DNA of 64,000 nt. Origin: Caldilineaceae bacterium. GTDB taxonomy: Bacteria > Chloroflexota > Anaerolineae > Caldilineales > Caldilineaceae. Under the pieces are notes generated by a model. The model did not search any database. It worked only from the letters and a program-made list of their open reading frames with translations, and was not told the origin of the DNA. The stretch is from contig OY282376.1 in assembly GCA_958295845.1 (NCBI GenBank), forward strand, positions 2,679,022-2,743,021, given 5' to 3'. Below are positions 14,871 through 23,508 of this stretch, piece after piece. Made by a program: the position numbers and the translations under genes. The number at the start of each line of letters is the position of its first letter. Position 1 is the first letter of the stretch.

Positions 14871-16055
14871 ATGCAAACCATACATGCCAGCCAGGTCCGA
14901 CCGCCGTTCTACCGTGATGAACGCGTCCTCGGAGTTTTCAGCCAAGTCCTCGTTGTCGTAATCGTTCTGGGGTTGGGACTCTTCTTCTTCTCCAATATGA
15001 TCTCCGGGCTGCGCGAAAAGCACGCTGTTGCCATCACCTTCAGCTTCCTCGGACAGACCGCTGGATTCGACATCGGCGAAAGCCTGATCGAGTACTCACG
15101 TGAACGGACCTACCTCAGGGCCTTCGTCGTCGGTCTGCTTAATACATTCCAGGTTGCCGTCCTTGGCATAGTTTTTGCTACTGCCCTTGGAATCCTCATT
15201 GGCGTTATGCGCCTTTCCACCAACTTTCTAGTTAACCGGATCGCCGCCGTCTACATCGACATTTTCCGCAACATCCCTCTCCTCGTCTTGCTGATATTTT
15301 GGGCGCAGGGTGTCTTTCTGAAGTTGCCTCGGGTGGCCGACGCCATCGTGCTGGCCGACTCTTTCTATCTTAGCAACCGCGGCGTGGCCATCCCTTGGGG
15401 TATCCCGACCGAATCCTGGCGTACCTATCTGATCGTCCTGGGCGCCGGCGTCATCATCGGTGCCGCACTCGCATATTTTCTTCGAGAACACGGCAAGCGC
15501 ACAGGGCGAATGCCGCTCGTAACTCTCTGGTTTATCATCACCGTTGCCGCAGTCGGCCTCATCGGCTGGATCGTCCTGCCGCAACCGTTGACACTCGACA
15601 TACCGTCTCTGGAAGGCTTCAACACCCAGGGCGGCATTATCCTCAGCCAGCAGTTCCTGGCCCTGCTTTCTGGTCTAATAATCTATACAGCTGCATTTAT
15701 CGCCGAAGTCGTTCGGGCAGGTATTCAGTCCGTCTCGAAGGGCCAGCGCGAGGCCGCCACCGCCTTGGGGCTTACCCCGGCACAGACCTTGCGCCTGATA
15801 ATCTTCCCTCAAGCCTTACGCGTAATCATCCCCCCCCTTACCAGCCAGTACTTGAATCTGACCAAAAATTCCTCCTTGGCCATCGCCATCGGCTATCCCG
15901 ATCTCTTTGCCGTCGCCGGCAATACAATCCTGAACCAGACCGGCCGGGAAATTGAAATGTTTACTATGATCATGGGTACCTATCTTTCACTGAGTCTGCT
16001 TACCTCTATACTCATGAACGTTTACAACCGCCGCATTCGCTTGGTCGAACGTTAA
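14871..16055 (+). CDS. aapQ: General amino-acid ABC transporter permease, AapQ-type
   Basis: 394 residues, several hydrophobic segments. The family signature for the ATPase-contacting loop is in the C-terminal third: a QSVSKGQREAATALGL segment, then IFPQALRVIIPP. An early LNTFQVAVLG and RNIPLLVLLIFW are typical of the HisM/GlnQ permease domain. The large insert before the conserved loop is characteristic of the longer permeases of general amino-acid systems. It probably pairs with the next gene to form a heterodimeric channel. It starts 115 bases after aapJ, past the inverted repeat. Confidence 0.87.
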   Translation: MQTIHASQVRPPFYRDERVLGVFSQVLVVVIVLGLGLFFFSNMISGLREKHAVAITFSFLGQTAGFDIGESLIEYSRERTYLRAFVVGLLNTFQVAVLGIVFATALGILIGVMRLSTNFLVNRIAAVYIDIFRNIPLLVLLIFWAQGVFLKLPRVADAIVLADSFYLSNRGVAIPWGIPTESWRTYLIVLGAGVIIGAALAYFLREHGKRTGRMPLVTLWFIITVAAVGLIGWIVLPQPLTLDIPSLEGFNTQGGIILSQQFLALLSGLIIYTAAFIAEVVRAGIQSVSKGQREAATALGLTPAQTLRLIIFPQALRVIIPPLTSQYLNLTKNSSLAIAIGYPDLFAVAGNTILNQTGREIEMFTMIMGTYLSLSLLTSILMNVYNRRIRLVER

Positions 16056-16127
16056 CGGCGATGACTAATCAAACACAAAACAAGGAATCTGAGATTCCCA
16101 TCGCACTTTGCAAGGAAGGAATGACAG

Positions 16128-17348
16128 ATGACCTCAGCGGCTGACGCCAATTCAGATCGCTCTGTCCTTCCCATAACGGAACGCTACACGCTCATCGGTT
16201 GGGTGCGGCGCAACCTGTTCAGCGACACGCTTAATTCGCTCCTCACTCTTGCCGCCCTGGCCTTTCTCTTCATCGTCGCCAGCAATCTCCTGCGCTGGGC
16301 TTTCGTCACTGCAGAGTGGGGCGTCATCCCCGCCAATTTCAACCTCATCATGCGCGGCCAGTACCCCGCCACCGAAGCTTGGCGCCTCTGGCTCGTCATC
16401 TACCTCCTTGGCGCAGTGGTAGGCAGTTCGTGGCGACTCCTCAGTGGCAAATTCAGCGGCGCCGCTCGCCTCCTTATCGCCATACCATTTGTCCTTATGC
16501 TCATCCCGTTTTTCTCCATGGCGACCCGTCTGAACCTCGTGATAACAGCCGCGGCCTCCGCTGCAGGATTCTTCATTACAGGTTACTTGCCGATACAACG
16601 CCGCGGCCGCACCGCTGCCTATCTCCTCCTCGCCTATCTCGTCGTCATGCTAATCCTCCTTCAGGGTGTCGGCGCCGAGGAGGGCCCCATGCCGCCGGTT
16701 GCACCAATTCTATGGGGCGGCCTTCTCCTTTCCCTTCTACTCGCCTTCTTCGGCATCACGCTATCGTTCCCGCTCGGCGTCGCCCTCGCCTTGGGCCGTC
16801 AGTCGAAACTGCCGGCCATTCGCGTAATGAGCGTGATCTACATCGAGTTTATCCGCGGCGTCCCACTCATTAGCTTGCTCTTTATGGGCCAGGTCATGCT
16901 GCAGTTGTTCCTGCCCGATGGCTTTCCGCTCGTCGACCGCGTCCTGCGTGCGCTCGTCGCCATAACCCTTTTCTCTGCTGCCTATACCGCCGAGAACGTG
17001 CGCGGCGGCCTTCAATCTATTTCACGCGGCCAGTACGAAGCCGCAAATGCTTTGGGGCTTAGCACCTACCAGTCCACCATTCATATCATCCTGCCTCAAG
17101 CGTTACGAGCAGTTATTCCTGTACTCGTGGGACAGTTCATCAGTCTTTTTAAAGACACTACGCTTGTCGCGCTCGTCGGTATCTTCGACCTGCTCGGAAT
17201 CGCCCGCACAATCCTGGCCAACCCCGACTGGTTGGGAACCCAGCAGGAAGTATACGCAATCATCGCTGTTCTTTTCTGGATCTTCAGCTACAGTATGTCC
17301 TATGCCAGCCGCCGACTCGAGCAACGACTCGGGGTAGGCCAGCGCTAA
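16128..17348 (+). CDS. aapM: General amino-acid ABC transporter permease, AapM-type
   Basis: 406 residues with many hydrophobic segments. It has an N-terminal membrane region of about 200 residues, then the conserved permease domain: GVALALGRQSKLP, IYIEFIRGVPLIS, and the ATPase-contact loop SISRGQYEAANALGLSTYQS with LPQALRAVIPVL. AAGGAA lies upstream of the ATG. It is the second channel subunit beside the AapQ-type protein. The next gene, an ATPase, starts 73 bases downstream after a short palindrome. Confidence 0.87.
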   Translation: MTSAADANSDRSVLPITERYTLIGWVRRNLFSDTLNSLLTLAALAFLFIVASNLLRWAFVTAEWGVIPANFNLIMRGQYPATEAWRLWLVIYLLGAVVGSSWRLLSGKFSGAARLLIAIPFVLMLIPFFSMATRLNLVITAAASAAGFFITGYLPIQRRGRTAAYLLLAYLVVMLILLQGVGAEEGPMPPVAPILWGGLLLSLLLAFFGITLSFPLGVALALGRQSKLPAIRVMSVIYIEFIRGVPLISLLFMGQVMLQLFLPDGFPLVDRVLRALVAITLFSAAYTAENVRGGLQSISRGQYEAANALGLSTYQSTIHIILPQALRAVIPVLVGQFISLFKDTTLVALVGIFDLLGIARTILANPDWLGTQQEVYAIIAVLFWIFSYSMSYASRRLEQRLGVGQR

Positions 17349-17369
17349 TCTTTTCAATCAAGGCCAGCC

Positions 17370-17386
17370 AGCCTGAAATTCAGGCT
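17370..17386 (+). promoter_or_regulatory. Short perfect hairpin between permease and ATPase genes
   Basis: AGCCTGAA and TTCAGGCT flank a single A. The hairpin sits 22 bases after the aapM stop and 35 before the aapP start. It could act in message processing or set subunit ratio; no T-run follows. Confidence 0.35.
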
Positions 17387-17421
17387 ATGCAGCAAGGAAT
17401 TCTCACGAAGAGGTGCTAACT

Positions 17422-18171
17422 ATGTCAGAAGAAGCCACCGCCGACGAGATCATCGTTTGCCAGGACGTTTGCAAATGGTTCGGCGACTTTCAGGCCCTCA
17501 AGAACTGCAGCCTCCGCGTCCAGGCACAGGAGGTTGTCGTTATCATCGGGCCTTCAGGTTCCGGCAAATCCACCTTTATCCGCTGCATCAACCGTCTTGA
17601 AGAACATCAAGCCGGTGACATCATTGTCGACGGAATCCCTCTCACTCGCGACGTGCGTAACATCGAGCAGATCCGCTCCGAAACCGGCATGGTCTTCCAA
17701 CAGTTCAACCTCTTTCCCCACCTGACGGTGTTGGAGAATATCACACTCGCCCCGATTCAAGTGCGGAAGATGAGGAAGGATGAGGCCCAGGATACCGCTA
17801 TGAGTCTGCTCAACCGCGTCGGCATCCCCGAACAGGCCGATAAGTATCCTGGTCAGCTTTCCGGCGGTCAGCAGCAGCGTGTCGCCATCGCCCGCTCGCT
17901 CGCCATGTCTCCGAAAATCATGCTCTTCGACGAACCGACTTCAGCCCTCGACCCCGAAATGATCAAAGAGGTGCTCGACGTCATGCAGGAACTGGCCGAA
18001 ACGGGCATGACCATGCTCGTCGTCACGCACGAAATGGGATTCGCTCGCGAGGTCGCAGACCGAATCGTATTCATGGACGGCGGCGAAATCATGGAAGTCG
18101 GAACACCGGAACACTTCTTTACGAACGCCCAACACGATCGCACCAAGCTCTTTCTCAGCCAGATCCTCTGA
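17422..18171 (+). CDS. aapP: General amino-acid ABC transporter, ATP-binding protein
   Basis: About 249 residues from the ATG at 17422, chosen over an in-frame GTG at 17413 because GAGG is spaced correctly for the ATG. All ABC motifs are present: Walker [11 protein letters not shown]-loop [11 protein letters not shown], signature [14 protein letters not shown], Walker [15 protein letters not shown] and the switch histidine in VVTHEMGF. This is the polar-amino-acid (GlnQ/AapP) type. It energises the two permeases upstream. It may also serve the ATPase-less amino-acid system at 46204-48043 (inference). Confidence 0.92.
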   Translation: MSEEATADEIIVCQDVCKWFGDFQALKNCSLRVQAQEVVVIIGPSGSGKSTFIRCINRLEEHQAGDIIVDGIPLTRDVRNIEQIRSETGMVFQQFNLFPHLTVLENITLAPIQVRKMRKDEAQDTAMSLLNRVGIPEQADKYPGQLSGGQQQRVAIARSLAMSPKIMLFDEPTSALDPEMIKEVLDVMQELAETGMTMLVVTHEMGFAREVADRIVFMDGGEIMEVGTPEHFFTNAQHDRTKLFLSQIL

Positions 18172-18572
18172 GTCCTGTTTGAGAATGTTTGCAGGCGGAA
18201 AGTATACGTCGGAAGGGCGCCGCGGGGAGGCGAGGCTGGTTTGGAGTGCCCACATACGGGGCCCCGGGAAACCTCACTCTGAACCGCGAGTCTGCGTTTT
18301 AGATGCAAGACGTAAGTTTCCGTTCCACTGATTGGCAATTCAGAGATTGGCCAGTCGGGATGTAACTACAAGGATATAACTACAAGATAGTCTTGTTGGG
18401 GAACGACCCGAGGCAGCATCGTTTGCAGGGTGCTGATCGGGCGCAAGTAACTGAACTGTGCAATCGGAAACGGACCGGAGCCAATGTTGATTTCCCGTCC
18501 AATACCAAAACGCCGACTTCGCGCCGAAGCCAGTAACACCTAATTCAAATTTGAAGAGTTCAACGATCGGGA
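18172..18572. other. Intergenic, nothing recognised
   Basis: About 400 bases with no gene-like frame. The word AACTACAAG occurs twice near 18365 and 18380. No terminator with a T-run is seen after the ATPase gene. Confidence 0.5.
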
Positions 18573-19586
18573 ATGAGGATGAAAAAGACACGCCTGGTAC
18601 TGCTCATAGTAGTTGCTCTCCTCGGCATCACTGTGCCCCTATATGCACAGGAAGCCGGCCTGACCCTCGAGGGTTTGGCGACTAAAGTCGAAGCCATGGT
18701 GGAACTGATCGCTTCGATGTCCGATCGTATGGCCTCATACGAGGATAGGCTTGAAGCCTTGGAAGCCACTGCAACGCCGACGGTTACGTCAACGCCTTCA
18801 CCAACGCCGCTACCGTCGCCAACGCCGCCTCCTACTCCGACACCGACGGCGACTTCCGCATCGCCGACAGTGAGCATCTCGCGCGTCATGAACGTACGCG
18901 CAGGCCCGGGAACAAACTATCCGGTCTTGGGCCAGGCCTCGCCAGGAGACCAGTACCCAATTTCGGGCAAGAATCCCGCCGGCGGCTGGTGGCAGATCAT
19001 TTTCGGCGGTCAGTACGCCTGGGTATATAGCCCGTTGGTGACCGCAACCTATCCGGAGCTTGTGCAAGTGGCGCCCGTCATTCCCACGCCGCCTGCGACC
19101 CCGGTCCCAACGGCCACGCCCATCCCGCCGACGCCTGTCCCGCCGCCGCCAGTTGCGCAACCTCCTTCCGATCCCTGTGCAGGCATCGGCGGTGACGGCT
19201 GCAAATTCAGGTTGCGGAACACGGACCTTAGGAATAACGGCGGGGGCGAGCTGAAGCTCTACGTCGGCTTCGTCCATGAAGGCCGCGGTGACGAGATTCA
19301 AGGCATCGGCGGCAACTACTATGTGGAGCTGCACAAGGACGGCGTGCATGTTGCCGCTGTGAATAACTCAACTCGCGGCGGAAACTCGACCCATCGCGGG
19401 CCCCAGGGCGACAAATACAACTACCTGAAAACGGTCCCCCTCAGCCAGGTACCAGGCGCAAACGTGGCCGGCAACTACAGGGTTTTCGTCAGAGACGGCA
19501 ACGGCGAACGCGACAGCCAGAACTTTAACTTTTCCGTGTCAGGCGGGAATGGCGAAGTATGGCTAATCTTCGCCCAGAACAATTGA
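18573..19586 (+). CDS. Secreted SH3-domain protein with Pro/Thr-rich linkers
   Basis: 337 residues. A Sec signal peptide (KKTRLVLLIVVALLGITVP, cleavage probably near YAQ-EA) is followed by a short coiled-coil-like segment with MSDRMASYEDRLEALEA. A Thr/Pro linker leads to a bacterial SH3 domain (about residues 95-155; MNVRAGPGTNYPVLG, GWWQIIFGGQYAWVY). A second Pro-rich linker is followed by a C-terminal domain of about 130 residues containing CAGIGGDGCKFRLRNTD and ending in VWLIFAQNN. Such proteins usually bind cell-wall or surface polymers. The C-terminal domain is not recognised. No obvious operon partner. Confidence 0.8.
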   Translation: MRMKKTRLVLLIVVALLGITVPLYAQEAGLTLEGLATKVEAMVELIASMSDRMASYEDRLEALEATATPTVTSTPSPTPLPSPTPPPTPTPTATSASPTVSISRVMNVRAGPGTNYPVLGQASPGDQYPISGKNPAGGWWQIIFGGQYAWVYSPLVTATYPELVQVAPVIPTPPATPVPTATPIPPTPVPPPPVAQPPSDPCAGIGGDGCKFRLRNTDLRNNGGGELKLYVGFVHEGRGDEIQGIGGNYYVELHKDGVHVAAVNNSTRGGNSTHRGPQGDKYNYLKTVPLSQVPGANVAGNYRVFVRDGNGERDSQNFNFSVSGGNGEVWLIFAQNN

Positions 19587-19599
19587 CCTTGACTATTCT

Positions 19600-19682
19600 C
19601 GGAGATGTCGGCGCCGGCTCGGTGGCGGCAAGGTGGCTGTGCAACCTTGCCGAGCGCCGTGAATGTGTGCCGAGCATCTCCG
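19600..19682 (+). terminator. Large nested hairpin downstream of the SH3 protein gene
   Basis: Outer arms CGGAGATG (19600-19607) and CATCTCCG (19675-19682) pair perfectly. CGGC (19609-19612) and GCCG (19669-19672) continue the stem across a bulge. Inside, CGGCAAGGT (19626-19634) pairs perfectly with ACCTTGCCG (19644-19652). A T-rich stretch (TGTTTCATTCC) follows. Terminator or stable structured 3' end. Confidence 0.55.
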
Positions 19683-19774
19683 CCTGTTTCATTCCTTTCC
19701 ACCTATAGGAATGCGTCATTCCCTAATCTCACTGGCTATCTACGAGCTCTCAGTTTGAAAGGAGTGCATCGGCT

Positions 19775-20257
19775 TTGACCACAGAAAATTCCCACGTGGA
19801 CGCACCTGAACTCGCTGTTACCCGCTGGTTCAACACAGACGCCAACCCGTCTCTCGCGGATCTCCGAGGCGAAGTCGTTGTGATCGAAGCATTCCAGATG
19901 CTCTGTCCCGGTTGCGTCTCTCACGGCATCCCTCAGTCTCAGCGGATTCAGCAGAATTTCGGAGACGACGTCACCTTGCTGGGGCTCCACACCGTCTTCG
20001 AACACCACGATGCTATGACCCCCGTGTCCTTGGAAGCGTTCCTGCACGAATACCGCATCACATTCCCCGTTGGCGTGGACGCCCACACGTCTGGCGTCAC
20101 CACGCCCGTTACCATGGGGCGCTACCGACTGCGCGGCACACCCAGCCTCGTCGTCATTGACCGCGCCGGCAAACTCCGCGTCAACGCCTTCGGCCATGTC
20201 GAAGACCTCACCGTCGGCGCCGCGCTAGCCCGCCTGATTGACGAGCCTTGCCCTTAA
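19775..20257 (+). CDS. Thioredoxin-fold redoxin (AhpC/TSA-like) with CPGC motif
   Basis: 160 residues from a TTG at 19775, preceded by AAAGGAG about 10 bases away. No signal peptide, so it is probably cytoplasmic. The thioredoxin fold is visible: LADLRGEVVVIEAFQ, then C44-P-G-C47 in place of the usual CxPC or CGPC active site, a middle HEYRITFPVGVD strand, and the cis-Pro loop RGTPSLVVIDRAGKL. CPGC keeps the two cysteines two residues apart, so disulfide exchange is plausible. Start choice is moderately sure. Confidence 0.75.
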   Translation: MTTENSHVDAPELAVTRWFNTDANPSLADLRGEVVVIEAFQMLCPGCVSHGIPQSQRIQQNFGDDVTLLGLHTVFEHHDAMTPVSLEAFLHEYRITFPVGVDAHTSGVTTPVTMGRYRLRGTPSLVVIDRAGKLRVNAFGHVEDLTVGAALARLIDEPCP

Positions 20258-20616
20258 CCTGCTTCCGCTTAGGAAGCACTTTCCGAGAAGCGGAATGCGG
20301 TCAATCTCGGTCGAATTCACAGAACTCTCGCAACGTCTGTAACCCCCAGTCGCGAACGGCCCCCGATCAATAACATGCTTGCAATTGAGAACTATTGTAG
20401 GGGCGCAAGACGGCGATGCTGGCCGCTAGATTCTTGCGGTGACACCCATTGGCCGCCCCTCGAACCGTGGGACCTAGCTTGTAAAAACTTGCGGCCCGCG
20501 CCCGTTTCCAAGCACCATCCCGCATCCAGTTTTTTTGAACAGTGCGTTTCCCGGACTGAACGTTCGGGAACCCTCCGTTCCGCTGCTGCATACGCAATTC
20601 GAAAGGCCTGCCAACC
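20258..20616. other. Intergenic with two mutually exclusive hairpins
   Basis: TTCCGCTT (20273-20280) pairs with AAGCGGAA (20288-20295). The overlapping GCTTCC (20271-20276) pairs with GGAAGC (20282-20287). Only one can form at a time. The first may serve as terminator for the redoxin gene, although no T-run follows. The rest shows no gene. Confidence 0.4.
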
Positions 20617-22038
20617 ATGACCCCTCCAGAACTCTCTCGGACACCCGCTACCGAACTCACCGCCGCTATTCGAGACAAGCAACTCTCTCCGGTCGAGCTG
20701 ACCCAAGCTGTTCTCTCCCGCATCGAGGAGATCAATCCCGCCATTAACGCCTTTCTTGACTGGGATAACGATCTCGCCCTCGACGTCGCCCGCGTCGCTG
20801 AAGACGCAGTCATGCGCGGCGACCGGCTCGGACCCCTACACGGCCTTCCCGTCCCCATCAAAGACCTCGAACCCAGTGCCGGCCTGCGCTACACCAGCGG
20901 CTCCATAATCCAAAAGGACCAAGTGGCCGACTTCGACGGCGCTGTGACCGGCCGAGTTAAAGCAGCCGGAGGCATCATTATCGGCAAGACCAATACACCC
21001 CACCTCGGCCACAAAGATATGTGCGATAATCTGCTAGGCGAGCCGGGCCGTAACCCATGGAACACAGAACGCACCCCCGGAGGCTCCAGCGGCGGTGCTG
21101 CCGCGGCCGTCGCCGCCGGACTCTGCCCTCTCGCCCATGGTTCAGACGGTGCCGGCTCCATTCGCATTCCCGCCGCCCTGTGCGGTGTCTTCGGCTTCAA
21201 GCCCTCATTCGGCCGCCTGCCCTACTGGCCCAACCTCGACATCTGGTCCGCCCGCTCCCACAACGGTCCCATCTCACGCACCGTCGCCGACGCCGCCCTA
21301 TTCACCCAGGCCGCGGCCGGTCCCGACCCCCGCGACCCCACCGCCATCGCCAACCGTCCTGGCGATTATCTTGCTGCGGTGGGAAATCCCCTGCCCGCGT
21401 TGCGAGGCCTGCGCGTCGCCTGGAGCGCCGATTTCGGGTACGCCGCCGTCGACCCCGACGTGCGTCGCCTGGCAGGAGAGGCCGCCCATCGCTTCTCTGA
21501 CTTCGGCTGTAACGTCGAGGCGGTCGACCCAGGTTGGGGTAACCCCCGCAACGGCGCCGAGGTCTGCTGGTTCGTCTCTATGGCCGCCCGCGTCGGCCAG
21601 GCATACGACGAGAACCCTGAAGCCTTCGAACCGAGCCTTGCGGAGATGATTCAACAGGGCCGCCGATACTCCGGCGAAGAACATGGTCGCGCCGAGATGT
21701 CCCGCACCTTGTTCTACCACCAGGCCCGCGAGTTCTTCGAGGAGTACGACCTCCTGCTTACACCGCAGATGCCCCTCACCGCCTGGGGCGTAGATGACTG
21801 GCCCGCCGAGATCGACGGTACACACACCCCTTCGATCTTCGATCGCCTCCCCTTCACCTACCCCTTCAATCTCACGGGCCAGCCTGCTGCCAGCGTCCCA
21901 TGCGGCTTCGCCTCAGACGGCCTACCCGTTGCCCTCCAGATCGTGGGCAGGCATCACGCCGACACGCTTGTCCTCCAAGCCGCAGCCGCATTCGAAAAAA
22001 TCGCGCCTTGGACATCCACTTGGCCTGATATATCATAG
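20617..22038 (+). CDS. Amidase-signature family hydrolase
   Basis: 473 residues. The catalytic triad fits the amidase signature family exactly: K82 (PVPIKDLE), cis-Ser157 in GGSSGG, and nucleophile Ser181 in GAGSIRIP. The K-to-S and S-to-S spacings of 75 and 24 residues match the family. Members hydrolyse amides, ureas or carbamates; the substrate here is unknown. The stop at 22036-22038 lies inside the conserved leader of the mqnA gene that follows, so the two are probably cotranscribed. The C-terminal quarter plus the leader and the next gene were duplicated downstream (23174-24464). Confidence 0.9.
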   Translation: MTPPELSRTPATELTAAIRDKQLSPVELTQAVLSRIEEINPAINAFLDWDNDLALDVARVAEDAVMRGDRLGPLHGLPVPIKDLEPSAGLRYTSGSIIQKDQVADFDGAVTGRVKAAGGIIIGKTNTPHLGHKDMCDNLLGEPGRNPWNTERTPGGSSGGAAAAVAAGLCPLAHGSDGAGSIRIPAALCGVFGFKPSFGRLPYWPNLDIWSARSHNGPISRTVADAALFTQAAAGPDPRDPTAIANRPGDYLAAVGNPLPALRGLRVAWSADFGYAAVDPDVRRLAGEAAHRFSDFGCNVEAVDPGWGNPRNGAEVCWFVSMAARVGQAYDENPEAFEPSLAEMIQQGRRYSGEEHGRAEMSRTLFYHQAREFFEEYDLLLTPQMPLTAWGVDDWPAEIDGTHTPSIFDRLPFTYPFNLTGQPAASVPCGFASDGLPVALQIVGRHHADTLVLQAAAAFEKIAPWTSTWPDIS

Positions 22039-22151
22039 GGCCTGTAGGTCCAATGACGGACACTACGGTCTGTGCAACTGCGACAATCGTAAGTGGCACA
22101 CATCAAATTCTATAGCCCTTTTGGGCCCGTTAAGACAAGGAGGTCTTAACT
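22031..22151 (+). promoter_or_regulatory. Structured mqnA leader, copy 1 (riboswitch-like candidate)
   Basis: 22031-22085 is identical over 55 bases to 23501-23555, and 22027-22151 matches copy 2 at about 114 of 125 positions. Possible helices: ACGGAC (22056-22061) with GTCTGT (22068-22073); the overlapping TGTGCAACT (22071-22079) with AGTGGCACA (22092-22100, one mismatch); GCCC-TTTT-GGGC; and a perfect 8-bp stem GTTAAGAC (22129-22136) with GTCTTAAC (22143-22150), whose six-base loop AAGGAG is the Shine-Dalgarno sequence. The ATG follows at 22152. The first two helices exclude each other. Function is inference. Confidence 0.55.
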
Positions 22152-22994
22152 ATGTTAAACAGGCAACGGCGCCAAGAACTTGAAGGCTCCCCCCAAGCCG
22201 GCACGAATCCCGTCCGTGTCGGCTGCATTGAGTACCTCACCGCACGCCCTCTCTGGCAAGGTCTCGGCGATCACCCCCGCCTCTTCTCACTCAGGTTTGC
22301 TGTACCTTCTGAAGTCTCCTCCTGGCTGCACAGCGGTGAAGTCGACCTTGCGCTAGTCTCCTCCATCGAGTACCTACCTGGTTACCGAATCGTGCCAGGG
22401 GTTGCGGTAACCTCGATGGGATCGGTTGCTTCATTAGCGGCGTTCTCCAGCAAGCCACTGACAGAAGCCAAGACAATCGCCCTCGACACCAGTTCCCGTA
22501 CCGCCGCCGCCCTCATGCGTATCCTCTGCTCCGAATGGTTCGACATTGAGCCGGAGTTCGTGTCCATGCGTCCGAACCTGTCGGCCATGCTCCAGCGCTG
22601 CGATGCCGCCCTTCTCATCGGCGACAACACCCTCTTCGTCGACCACCTCCGCATGGGCCTACACAAGTACGACCTTTGCGACGAATGGCGAGGCTTAACC
22701 GGCCTTCCCTTCGTATTCGGGTTCTGGGCCGGCCTGCCCGATGCCCTGACCCCAGCACACTTGCAGGCTTTGCGCGATTCAAGCCAAGCCGGGGTTACCG
22801 CACTCGACGACATAGCCTGCGCCCACTACCCAGACAACGAGACCCTCGCCGCCTCCAGCGGCGAATACCTGCACAAAAACATCCAGTACCACTTTGACGA
22901 CGACTGCCTTGCCAGCCTGCAGAGGTTCTACGAATCCTCTTCCAAGCTCGGAATTATTCAACAGGCCCCGGACGTCCTGTTCTATGATTCTTGA
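22152..22994 (+). CDS. mqnA: MqnA/MqnD-family protein (chorismate dehydratase-like), copy 1
   Basis: 280 residues, with no signal peptide. It matches the MqnA family, which dehydrates chorismate to 3-enolpyruvylbenzoate in the futalosine menaquinone route: VRVGCIEYLTARPLWQGL near the start, HSGEVDLALVSSIEY, a central RTAAALMRILCSEW, and AALLIGDNTLFVD. The family's usual YLNARPL reads YLTARPL here, with Asn replaced by Thr; copy 2 keeps Asn. The expression signals sit in the structured leader immediately upstream. No other mqn gene is in the window. It may be a true MqnA or a diverged paralogue with another small-molecule ligand. Confidence 0.8.
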   Translation: MLNRQRRQELEGSPQAGTNPVRVGCIEYLTARPLWQGLGDHPRLFSLRFAVPSEVSSWLHSGEVDLALVSSIEYLPGYRIVPGVAVTSMGSVASLAAFSSKPLTEAKTIALDTSSRTAAALMRILCSEWFDIEPEFVSMRPNLSAMLQRCDAALLIGDNTLFVDHLRMGLHKYDLCDEWRGLTGLPFVFGFWAGLPDALTPAHLQALRDSSQAGVTALDDIACAHYPDNETLAASSGEYLHKNIQYHFDDDCLASLQRFYESSSKLGIIQQAPDVLFYDS

Positions 22995-23173
22995 CCCACG
23001 AGAGTGAAGGAGTGCACCGACACAGTATGGTCAGGGGCTGGAGGGGATCCCTTAAGCCTGTCTCCAGGGCGAATTCTCAAAGTCGTTCGGACAACGATGG
23101 GATTCCCCCTACCCCTGATTCCCTTGGAATTCCAATCAGGGAAAATCATGACTCAGAATATGTCTGCATCGCC

Positions 23174-23508
23174 CGCGCCCGCTTCTACATCCAGGCTCTT
23201 GGGTTCTTAGAAGATTACGATCTTCTTTTGACACCTCAGTTGCCTCTCAAGGCCTGGGGTGTCGACGACTCGTCCGCGCAGAACGAAGGCAATCCTACGC
23301 CATCCAACATTGACCGCCTGCCCTTCACCTACCCCTTCTATCCCACCGGGCGGCCTGCCGCCTCAATTCCCTGCGGCTTCGCCACCGACGTCCTGCCAGT
23401 CGCCCTCCAGATCGTGGGCAGGTATCAAGCCGACACCCTTGTCCTCCAACCCGCAGCCGCATCTGAAAAATCGCGCCTTGGACATCAGATTGGCCTGATG
23501 TATCATAG
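23174..23508 (+). pseudogene. C-terminal fragment of a duplicated amidase
   Basis: The frame encodes the last quarter of the amidase at 20617-22038: FLEDYDLLLTPQLPLKAWGVDD, then DRLPFTYPFYPTGRPAAS and VALQIVGRYQADTLVLQ. The catalytic triad region is absent. Near 23465 the run of six A in the intact gene is five A here, shifting the frame past the old stop (position equivalent to 23506-23508) into the leader. No start signal belongs to it. It is a by-product of a tandem duplication that also copied the leader and mqnA. Confidence 0.85.
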
